From: Arthrobacter sp. Leaf141 | Lineage (GTDB): Bacteria; Actinomycetota; Actinomycetes; Actinomycetales; Micrococcaceae | Length of the DNA: 64,000 nucleotides | Assembly: GCF_001424565.1 (NCBI RefSeq) | Contig: NZ_LMOL01000007.1 | Span: 107,291-171,290 of the forward strand | Reading direction: 5' to 3' | Part shown: positions 52,881 to 60,366 of the stretch, piece after piece | Position numbering within the stretch: the stretch's first letter is position 1 | Layout: every line of letters starts with the position of its first letter | Translations under genes and position numbers: made by a program | Notes under the pieces: generated by a model | The model's input: only the letters and a program-made list of their open reading frames with translations | Told to the model about the DNA's origin: nothing | Databases searched by the model: none

Positions 52881-54052
52881 TGAATGGACTAAGGATAGCG
52901 ATGGTGGGTACCCGCGGGGTTCCGGCCAGGTACGGCGGCTTTGAAACGGCCATCGAGGAGATCGGCCAGCGTCTTTGCGCCCGCGGACACCAGGTTACGG
53001 TCTACTGCCGTGACACCGGAGCAGGTCCCCGGCCGGATTCCACTTACCTGGGAATGGACCTGGTGTTCCTGCCGGCCATGCACAAAAGGTCACTGGAAAC
53101 GCTCAGCCACACGGGCCTGTCCGTGATGCACCTGATGGCACACCGGCCGGACGCTGCGATTGTCTTCAACGCCGCGAACGCCCCCTACCTGCCCCTGATC
53201 CGGGCGGCCGGCGTTCCGGTGGCCACCCACGTGGACGGCCTGGAATGGAAGCGGGCCAAGTGGGGCGGGTCCGGCAAACGCTACTACCGCCGGGCCGAAG
53301 CCATGGCCGTACGCTGGTCCGACGCCCTGATCGCCGACGCCGTGGGTATCCAGACGTATTACCGGGAACGGTTCGACGCCGATACCTACTACCTGCCGTA
53401 CGGTGCCCCGATCCTGGCCGGCACCAAATCCGACAAGCTCGCAGAGCTGGGCCTGAAGCCCCGCGGCTATCATCTGGTGGTGGCCCGCTTCGAGCCCGAA
53501 AACCACGTCCACATGGTGGTGGACGGCTACGTCCGCAGCAAAGCCAAGGAGCCGCTGATTGTGGTGGGCTCGGCACCTTACTCCGATGCCTACACCCGCC
53601 AGGTGCACAGCCTGGCCGACGACCGGGTCAGGTTTGTTGGCGGCGTCTGGGACCAGGACCTCCTGGACCAGCTGTACGCAAACTCCCTGGTGTACTGGCA
53701 CGGACACAGCGTGGGCGGCACCAACCCGTCCCTGCTGCGGGCCATCGGGTCGGGGGCCGCCACCAACGCATTCGATGTGGACTTCAACCGTGAAGTGCTC
53801 TCGACGGCGGGCAGGTACTTCGCCGACCCTGCAGGCGTGGCCGCGCTCGCGGAGGAAGCCGAAAGCGGGCTGCCCGGCCTGCGGGAACGCGGTGTCCTGG
53901 GACAGCGCCTGGCCCGCCGGTTCGACTGGGACCTGGTCACCGACGGCTACGAAGGCCTGTGCGCTGACCTGGTGGCTGCCACAGCGCCGGCGCCACGCCG
54001 GGCCCGGCGCGTGCAGCGGGGCACCCAACAGACCACTGTGGGGGCCGAGTAA
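52880..54052 (+). CDS. DUF1972-type glycosyltransferase (rhamnosyltransferase-like, GT-B)
   Basis: Transfers a sugar, often rhamnose, in surface polysaccharide synthesis. About 390 residues: N-terminal DUF1972 part (VGTRGVPARYGGFETAIEEIGQRL), then a GT-B C-terminal half with YLPYGAPIL, HLVVARFEPENHVHMVVDGY and HGHSVGGTNPSLLRAIG. ATG 52880 overlaps the stop of the cytidylyltransferase gene; GTG 52877 is one codon upstream. Its own stop overlaps the next start (TAATG). The operon structure is tight. Confidence 0.9.
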   Translation: MNGLRIAMVGTRGVPARYGGFETAIEEIGQRLCARGHQVTVYCRDTGAGPRPDSTYLGMDLVFLPAMHKRSLETLSHTGLSVMHLMAHRPDAAIVFNAANAPYLPLIRAAGVPVATHVDGLEWKRAKWGGSGKRYYRRAEAMAVRWSDALIADAVGIQTYYRERFDADTYYLPYGAPILAGTKSDKLAELGLKPRGYHLVVARFEPENHVHMVVDGYVRSKAKEPLIVVGSAPYSDAYTRQVHSLADDRVRFVGGVWDQDLLDQLYANSLVYWHGHSVGGTNPSLLRAIGSGAATNAFDVDFNREVLSTAGRYFADPAGVAALAEEAESGLPGLRERGVLGQRLARRFDWDLVTDGYEGLCADLVAATAPAPRRARRVQRGTQQTTVGAE

Positions 54053-54888
54053 TGCCGGGCCAGCACGCCAAAGCTGCGGAAGCCCGGGAACTGCTGCCCT
54101 ACGCCGGCTTCCGGGACGCCGTGGACAGGCTGTCCGGCGCGCAGAAGGCGGCTGCCCGCAGCGCGCCGGCCTACTCCCGTTTCGTCAACCGCAGGATGGG
54201 CCGCTACCTTGCGGCTGCAGCCTTCGGCGCCAGGCTGACCCCCAACATGGTCACCGGCATCAGCGCGCTTTTCACCTTTTCCGGCATCGCCCTGCTGATT
54301 TCCTTCCCGCCGTCATGGGGGCTGGGGATCCTGGTGTCACTGGCCCTGGTGCTGGGCTATGCCCTGGACTCCGCGGACGGGCAACTCGCCCGGCTTACCG
54401 GAGCCGGTTCGCCGGCGGGGGAGTGGCTTGACCACATCGTGGATGCCCTCAAAACCTCCACCCTTCCGCTCGCCCTGCTGGTGGGCCTCTACCGGTTCGC
54501 GGCGGTGGACCCGGTGTGGCTCCTGGTGCCCCTCGGCTCGGCGGTGGTCTCGGCAGTGGTGTTTTTCAGCATGATCCTGACCGAGCAGCTGCGTCGGCAG
54601 GCCGGGGTGGTTCCGGGCCAGCACGAAGGGGCCCCGCCGTCCTGGCTTCGCGCCGTGCTGGTGGTCCCCATGGACTACGGGGTCCTGTGCCTCAGCTTCA
54701 TGCTTTACGGCGCCACCCCGGTGTTCCTGGCCGTCTACACGGCGATCTTCGCCGCCACCACAGCGTTCCTGGCACTGTCCTCCGTGAAGTGGTTCCGGGA
54801 ACTTACCGCCGTCCACGGAGCGCAGCCACGCCTGGGCCGGGACCGTCGTCCCGCCATCGGAACCACCATGTCGGATGCAGGAGCGTAA
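54052..54888 (+). CDS. CDP-alcohol phosphatidyltransferase family membrane protein
   Basis: Moves a phospho-alcohol from a CDP-alcohol to an acceptor. The 278 residues contain the complete signature DSADGQLARLTGAGSPAGEWLDHIVD (D-x2-DG-x2-AR-x8-G-x3-D-x3-D) at about residues 104-129. About five to six hydrophobic segments are present. The N-terminal 45 residues are soluble. With the cytidylyltransferase two genes upstream, it could place phosphoglycerol or a similar group on a glycan or lipid (inference). Confidence 0.9.
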   Translation: MPGQHAKAAEARELLPYAGFRDAVDRLSGAQKAAARSAPAYSRFVNRRMGRYLAAAAFGARLTPNMVTGISALFTFSGIALLISFPPSWGLGILVSLALVLGYALDSADGQLARLTGAGSPAGEWLDHIVDALKTSTLPLALLVGLYRFAAVDPVWLLVPLGSAVVSAVVFFSMILTEQLRRQAGVVPGQHEGAPPSWLRAVLVVPMDYGVLCLSFMLYGATPVFLAVYTAIFAATTAFLALSSVKWFRELTAVHGAQPRLGRDRRPAIGTTMSDAGA

Positions 54889-54891
54889 CTG

Positions 54892-55662
54892 ATGGAAACC
54901 ATCCCTGATAACCCCGCGGGACCCCTCGCCGGCCGACGGCGCCTGATCATCGTGGCCGTGGTGCTGGCGCTGCTGCTGATTGCCGGCACCGTGTGGGCAA
55001 CCACCCGGCCGGGTGTGTCGCCCACCGCGGCGCAGGCCACGGAGGCTGCCTCGGCTGCTCCCGACACGTCGGGTCCGGATCCGTCCGCCGCCGCGGCGGA
55101 CCCCGATCCATCCGCCGCCCCGGCGTCCGCCGATCCGTCGGCGCCCCCTGCCCCGGTTCCCGCAGCGGAACCGCCCCAGGCCGCCCCGGCTCCGGAAGCG
55201 GCTCCCGCTGTGGAAACTCCACCGGCCGGGAGCGACGAGGAACTTGCTGCCGTGGAACAACCCGTTGCTCCTGCCGTGCCCCTGGTGGGCACCGCAGTGG
55301 TGAAGACCGGGGTTTCCGCTGCGATCACAGACGTTGAGGCGGTCAACGGCGAAGCCACAGGCATCGGCGAAGTTGCAGGCCCGGCGCTCCGTTTCAAGAT
55401 CACCGTCAAGAACGACACCGCAGCGGAAATTTCGCTGGACCCGGCGGTCATCAACGTCAGCTACGGGGCCGACAACTCCCCGGCGAGCAGCCTCAGCGGC
55501 CCGGGCCCGGAGCCGTTCCCCGCCACCGTGGCCCCTGGCGCCAGCGCCACCGGCATCTTTGTCTTCGGTGTCCCGAAGGACAGCCGCGGCAGCGTAAAGA
55601 TCTTCTTCAACCTCGACGCCGGAACGCCCATCGCCGCCTTCGAAGGCCAGGCCCCCGCATGA
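54892..55662 (+). CDS. Membrane-anchored protein with Pro/Ala-rich stalk and Ig-like (DUF4352-like) domain
   Basis: The 256 residues have one membrane helix (about 20-38, IIVAVVLALLLIAGTVW). A long Ala/Pro/Asp/Ser stalk follows (about 45-118, repeats such as PSAAPASADPSAPP), then a C-terminal beta-rich domain (about 125-256) with VSAAITDVEAVNG, ALRFKITVKNDTAAEISLD and TVAPGASATGIFVFGVP. This resembles the DUF4352/MPT63-like immunoglobulin fold. The stalk is a plausible O-mannosylation target. The function is unknown; it may tether or sense the exported polymer. It overlaps the next gene by four bases. Confidence 0.75.
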   Translation: METIPDNPAGPLAGRRRLIIVAVVLALLLIAGTVWATTRPGVSPTAAQATEAASAAPDTSGPDPSAAAADPDPSAAPASADPSAPPAPVPAAEPPQAAPAPEAAPAVETPPAGSDEELAAVEQPVAPAVPLVGTAVVKTGVSAAITDVEAVNGEATGIGEVAGPALRFKITVKNDTAAEISLDPAVINVSYGADNSPASSLSGPGPEPFPATVAPGASATGIFVFGVPKDSRGSVKIFFNLDAGTPIAAFEGQAPA

Positions 55663-56594
55663 CCCCGGCCCTCATGGTTGCGGGGCCGGTGACGCAGGCA
55701 CGCGCCACGGCCCGTCGGCTGCGCAAGGCGGCCAAACGCGTCCGCGCCCATGCTGGCGTGGTGGCGCTCCGCTGCCGCAACCGCCTGGTGGCGGAGTCCG
55801 TCACCGGAACGGCCGACGTCGTGGTTTCCATGACCACCCACGGCGCGCGCCTGCAGACGGTGGATATCGCCCTGGAATCCATTGCCCGCGGCTCCGTTCG
55901 GCCGCGCCGCCTGATCCTCTGGCTGGACGACCCGGCGCTGATGGTCCGGCTGACCCCGCAGCTCCGGCGGCTGCAGCAACGCGGCCTGGAGGTGCGCCTT
56001 ACCTCAAACTACGGACCGCACACGAAGTACTACCCTTACGTCCTCTCGACGGAAGAGTTCGAGTGTCCGTTGGCCACCGCCGACGATGACATCGTCTACC
56101 CGGCCGGGTGGCTTGCCGCGCTGGTGGCAAGCCACCGCGACCACCCGGACACGGTGGGCGGGCACTGGGTGAGCGTGGTGGGCGTTGACAGCGGCAGCAT
56201 CACCGGGTATTCGGGCTGGGCGCGGCGCCACGACACCGACGCCGGCATCGACAATTTCGCCCTGGGGGTCTCCGGGGTGATCTACCCGCCGCTCATGCTG
56301 GCTGCCCTCCGGCGGGGCGGGGACGCCTTCCTGGACCTGTGCCCCGGCGCCGATGACATTTGGCTGCACTGGACCGCACTGCGGGCCGGAATCCGGACCC
56401 GACAGGTAAGCGCCGTGCCCAGGCATTTCCCGATGATCCCGGGAAGTCAAAGCACCGCACTCAGCCTCAACAACGTGGGCAACGACCGCAACGATCACTG
56501 GATCCGGGGCCTCTACTCGGACTCGGATGTGCTGGCCCTCAGCAGCCCCGGAACTGCAGCAACCCTCAAGGATGGAGAAAGCAATGCGTTCTAA
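55659..56594 (+). CDS. Putative glycosyltransferase (GT-A like)
   Basis: The 311 residues begin with a basic helical segment, then VSMTTHGARLQTVDIALESI, RRLILWLDDPA and PLATADDDIVYPAGWL, which carries a DDD motif suited to metal/nucleotide-sugar binding. CPGADDIWLHWTALRAG and the RHFPM region are further acidic/His motifs of this family. There is no membrane span. It overlaps the previous gene (ATGA) and its end overlaps the first PKD gene by 11 bases, so the whole run 52425-60159 looks co-transcribed. Confidence 0.75.
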   Translation: MTPALMVAGPVTQARATARRLRKAAKRVRAHAGVVALRCRNRLVAESVTGTADVVVSMTTHGARLQTVDIALESIARGSVRPRRLILWLDDPALMVRLTPQLRRLQQRGLEVRLTSNYGPHTKYYPYVLSTEEFECPLATADDDIVYPAGWLAALVASHRDHPDTVGGHWVSVVGVDSGSITGYSGWARRHDTDAGIDNFALGVSGVIYPPLMLAALRRGGDAFLDLCPGADDIWLHWTALRAGIRTRQVSAVPRHFPMIPGSQSTALSLNNVGNDRNDHWIRGLYSDSDVLALSSPGTAATLKDGESNAF

Positions 56595-59500
56595 GCATCA
56601 AGCCGGGGTGGAAAGCCCCGGCCTTACGGCAAGCCAGGAAGGCCCCCCGCCGCACCGCGGCCCACGGTCCCTCCTGGTGATGGTCCTCAGTGCGGCAATG
56701 GCGCTGTCACTGGGCGTCGTCTGGGGTGCAGCTCCGGCGACAGCCGACAGTGCCCCGGCCCCTGATGTCCCCTTGACCGTCACCGCGGACAGGCTGCCCA
56801 CCGCCCAGCACAACGGCGTGGGCTGGACCCAGCTGGTCATCGGCAACAAGGTGTACGTCGGCGGCGAGTTCACCATGGCCCGGCCTGCCGGCGCCGCACC
56901 CGGCACCCAGGAAGTGGTCCGTAACAACATCCTGGCCTACGACATCAGGACCGGTGTGCTGGACCCCACGTTCCACCCGAGCATGAACGGCGAAGTCACG
57001 TCCCTGGCCGCCTCACCGGACGGCAGCCGGTTGTACGTGGGTGGTTCCTTCACGGCCATCGACGGCGCCACCGTCTGGCGCGTCGCCGCCCTGAACCCGA
57101 CAACGGGCAGCATCAACACCTCGTTCCTGCCGCGCATGTCCGCTTCCGTAAGGGCCATTGTGGCTACGGACACCACCGTCTACATGGGCGGACTCTTCAA
57201 CGGCGTAGGCACCGTCACCCGTGACCGGCTGGCTGCCGCCGCCGCCTCGAACGGCGCGCTGCTGCCGTGGAACCCGGTGGCCGTGGGCGGCCGCGTCAAC
57301 GCCCTGGCACTCTCTCCGGACGAGGCCAGCATGGTGGTGGGCGGCGCCTTCACCACCCTGAACGGATCCGCCAACCCCGGGTACGGCCTGGGCAAGGTGG
57401 ACACCAACCTGGGCGCTTCTCAGCCCTTCCAGATCAACAACATTGTCCGTAACGGCAGCACGGGCGGCTCCATCACGGCGCTGGCTACCGACGGCACCAA
57501 CGTATACGGCAGCGGCTACACCTTTGGCCGGGCCAGCACCCTTGAAGGCATTTTCTCCGTGAAATGGGCGGACAGTTCCACCGAGTGGATCGAGGACTGC
57601 CATGGCGACAGTTACTCCGTATTCCCCATCGGCGACGTGGTGTACCAGGCCGGGCATCCGCACTATTGCGGAAACGTTGGCGGGTTCCCGCAAGCTGAGC
57701 CGTGGGAGTTCCAACGCGCCCTGGCGTTCAGCAAGAAGGCCACCGGTGTCCTGACCCAGGAAACCCACGGCTACACCAACTTTGGCGGCAACCCGGCGCC
57801 GTCGCAGCTGAACTGGTTCCCCTACATGAGTGACGGGACCTTCACCGGACAGAACCAGGGCCCCTGGTCCGTGTCCGGCAACGCGGACTACGTGGTCTAC
57901 TCAGGCGAGTTCACCAACGTCAACAGCCAGGCCCAGCAGGGTATGGTCCGTTTCGCCAAGAGCACCACGGCGCCGAACCTCCGCGGACCGAAGGTGACCG
58001 GGGCAAACTTCGCCCCGACGCTTTCAACCCCGGCGCCTGGCCAGGTCAGGGTCCGCTGGCAGGCGAACTGGGACCAGGACAACGAGAACCTGGTCTATGA
58101 GGTTCGACGGGACAATGTGGTAATTGCCACCCTGAACCAGGCTTCACGGTTCTGGAACCGGCCCGGCATGACGTTCCTGGACACCAACCGGGTCGCGGGG
58201 CGGAGCTACGCGTACCGCATTTATGCCAGGGACGCCTTCAACAACCAGGCAGTCAGCGACATCGTCAGGATCACCGCGACGGACACTGTGGCAGCCCCGG
58301 GCGCCTACTCGCAGACGGTACTTTCCGATGCGCCGGCCAACTACTGGCCGCTGGGGGACGCCGCCGGAACCACCGGCGTGGACCTTGCCGGCAAGGACGA
58401 CCTGGTCCTGCGCCCCGGGGTGACCCTTGGAGCTGACGGTGCCGTGGGCGCCGACGGCGGGACAGCGGCAACCTTCAACGGCACCGCCGACAGCGTGGCC
58501 GCCAGGATGCCGATCGCCATGCGGCCGCAGACGTTCAGCACTGAGGCCTGGTTCAAGACCGGGTCCACCACGGGCGGCGGCATCATCAGCTACGGCAACT
58601 CACCCACCGGCGTTTCCACCGATTTCGACCGGACCGTGTACATGTCCAATACCGGCAGGCTGTTCTTCGGGGTCCGCCCCAACGGCGCGACCCGGCAGAC
58701 CATCAACTCGACGGCGAGCTTCAACGACAACCAGTGGCACCATGTGGTGGCTACCCTGGGCAGCAACGGCATGCAGCTGTTTGTCGACGGCGTCCTGGTG
58801 GGAAGCCGGGCGGACGTTACCTCTGCCTGGCAGTTCGATGGCTTCTGGCGGCTGGGCGGCGACAACCTCGGCAGTTGGAGCAACCGGCCCACCAGCCGCA
58901 ACATCAACGGCCAGATCGACGACGTCGCCATCTACCCGGCAGTGCTTCCGCTGTCCCGGATCCAGGCCCACTACGTGGCCTCGGGCCGGACAGTATCTGC
59001 TCCGCCGGCCGCCCCGGTGGCGCGGTTCGCAGCTGCCGTGGACGGGCTGAAAGCGTCGGTTGACGGGACGGCCTCCTCGGACGCCAACGGCCCCATCGCC
59101 GGCTACGCCTGGGACTTCGGCGACGGCGGAACGGGTACCGGCGTCAAGGCCGACCACACCTACGCCGCCGGCGGCACCTTCAACGTCACGCTGACCGTTA
59201 CTGACAACACGGGCCAGACCAACGCGGTGACCAACCCGGTCACCGTAACCGCCCCGCCGCCCAACCAGGTACCCGTGGCCGGCTTCACGTCCACTGCCAC
59301 CAACCTCGCGGCGGCCTTCAATGCCGGCACGTCCGCCGACCCTGACGGCACCATCGCCGCCTACGCCTGGGACTTCGGCGACACCACCAGCGACACCGGC
59401 GCCACTCCGTCACACACCTACGCAGCGGCGGGCACGTACAACGTGACGCTGACGGTCACGGATGATGACGGCGCAACCGGCTCCCTCACCAAGGCAGTCA

Positions 59501-60159
59501 CCGTCCAGGCGCCACCGGCCAACACCGTTCTGGCTGCTGACGATTTCGGCCGCACCACCGCCTCAGGCTGGGGCGCCGCCAACACCGGCGGGGCCTGGTC
59601 CGTGGCAGGCACTGCCGCTGCCTATACGGTTGGAAACGGCGTCGGCAACCTGATCCTGGCGACCGGCGGGGTAACCCGCACGGCGATCCTGGGCGGGGTA
59701 TCCGCCGCCGCCACCGACGTGCAGGTCAAGGCGTCGCTGGACAAGATCGGCAACGGCGGCGGAACGTTCGTCAGCGTGATCGGCCGCCGGGTGGGGTCCG
59801 ACGATTACCGGGTCAAGGTCAAGGTTCCGGCCACCGGTGCAGGCACGCTGTACCTCACCCGGATTGTGGGCGGGGCCGAAACCGTTATCTCCACGGCACC
59901 GCTGACCGGCCTGACCCTGGCCCCCGGCGACGCCATCCGGATCCGGATGCAGGTGACGGGCACGGGCACCAGCACGCTCCAGGCCAAGGTGTGGCGCGAT
60001 ACTGCTGCCGAACCTGCAGCCTGGCTGCTGACCAGCACCGACACCACCGCAGCACTGCAGGCACCCGGAACAACGGGGCTGGTGGGCTATTTGTCCGGCT
60101 CCGCCACCAACGTGCCCATAACTGTGCGGTTCGATGACTATTCGGTGAAGGTGCCCTAA
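56584..60159 (+). CDS. Very large secreted protein: beta-propeller, Fn3-like, LamG, two PKD, C-terminal sandwich
   Basis: 1,191 residues; role likely structural or adhesive at the cell surface. Order: signal peptide (about 1-54, cleavage after ATA), propeller-like repeats with VGGxFT words (about 62-460), a Fn3-like domain (about 464-573), LamG (about 575-805; NDNQWHHVVATLG), PKD 1 (about 810-895; YAWDFGDGG), PKD 2 (about 897-980; YAWDFGDTT) and a C-terminal beta sandwich (about 981-1191; DDFGRTTASGWG). The start is ATG 56584, with GGAG six bases upstream. There is no LPXTG motif or membrane tail, so anchoring is unexplained. A paralog lacking LamG and one PKD follows. Confidence 0.88.
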   Translation: MRSKHQAGVESPGLTASQEGPPPHRGPRSLLVMVLSAAMALSLGVVWGAAPATADSAPAPDVPLTVTADRLPTAQHNGVGWTQLVIGNKVYVGGEFTMARPAGAAPGTQEVVRNNILAYDIRTGVLDPTFHPSMNGEVTSLAASPDGSRLYVGGSFTAIDGATVWRVAALNPTTGSINTSFLPRMSASVRAIVATDTTVYMGGLFNGVGTVTRDRLAAAAASNGALLPWNPVAVGGRVNALALSPDEASMVVGGAFTTLNGSANPGYGLGKVDTNLGASQPFQINNIVRNGSTGGSITALATDGTNVYGSGYTFGRASTLEGIFSVKWADSSTEWIEDCHGDSYSVFPIGDVVYQAGHPHYCGNVGGFPQAEPWEFQRALAFSKKATGVLTQETHGYTNFGGNPAPSQLNWFPYMSDGTFTGQNQGPWSVSGNADYVVYSGEFTNVNSQAQQGMVRFAKSTTAPNLRGPKVTGANFAPTLSTPAPGQVRVRWQANWDQDNENLVYEVRRDNVVIATLNQASRFWNRPGMTFLDTNRVAGRSYAYRIYARDAFNNQAVSDIVRITATDTVAAPGAYSQTVLSDAPANYWPLGDAAGTTGVDLAGKDDLVLRPGVTLGADGAVGADGGTAATFNGTADSVAARMPIAMRPQTFSTEAWFKTGSTTGGGIISYGNSPTGVSTDFDRTVYMSNTGRLFFGVRPNGATRQTINSTASFNDNQWHHVVATLGSNGMQLFVDGVLVGSRADVTSAWQFDGFWRLGGDNLGSWSNRPTSRNINGQIDDVAIYPAVLPLSRIQAHYVASGRTVSAPPAAPVARFAAAVDGLKASVDGTASSDANGPIAGYAWDFGDGGTGTGVKADHTYAAGGTFNVTLTVTDNTGQTNAVTNPVTVTAPPPNQVPVAGFTSTATNLAAAFNAGTSADPDGTIAAYAWDFGDTTSDTGATPSHTYAAAGTYNVTLTVTDDDGATGSLTKAVTVQAPPANTVLAADDFGRTTASGWGAANTGGAWSVAGTAAAYTVGNGVGNLILATGGVTRTAILGGVSAAATDVQVKASLDKIGNGGGTFVSVIGRRVGSDDYRVKVKVPATGAGTLYLTRIVGGAETVISTAPLTGLTLAPGDAIRIRMQVTGTGTSTLQAKVWRDTAAEPAAWLLTSTDTTAALQAPGTTGLVGYLSGSATNVPITVRFDDYSVKVP

Positions 60160-60187
60160 GAGTAGCCTTATCGCACCACCGGCTCGT

Positions 60188-60236
60188 GCACAGGCTGCGC
60201 CGCAGGGACTTTTGTCCCCGCCGGCGCAGCCTGTGC
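60188..60236 (+). terminator. Hairpin after the first PKD gene
   Basis: A 14-bp perfect stem (60188-60201 with 60223-60236) encloses 60205-60209 with 60214-60218 around loop TTTT. No U-tract follows. Confidence 0.65.
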
Positions 60237-60248
60237 GCCAACGGTGCT

Positions 60249-60354
60249 CTTCCGCACTGACAGGGAACCCTGCGGAAGGGATGCGACCGGGCTTGCGCCC
60301 GGAGCATCACCCAAAGCGACTCAGCGCTTTGCCACAGACTCGGTCTGCACGTGG
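60249..60354 (+). promoter_or_regulatory. Four-hairpin leader of the second PKD gene
   Basis: Consecutive stems: 60249-60256 with 60271-60278; 60280-60284/60287-60292 with 60297-60302/60304-60308; 60312-60318 with 60325-60331; 60335-60339 with 60343-60347. The ribosome site AAAAGG and ATG 60367 follow. I do not recognise a known riboswitch; the c-di-GMP-I core word GACGCAAAGCC is absent. Confidence 0.45.
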
Positions 60355-60366
60355 AAAAGGGCTGAT

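Noticed and set aside
60249..60354. c-di-GMP-I (GEMM) riboswitch before the second PKD gene
   Set aside because: CACTGACAGGG faintly recalls the CAC-GCACAGGG start, but the GACGCAAAGCC core and the tetraloop-receptor arrangement are missing.
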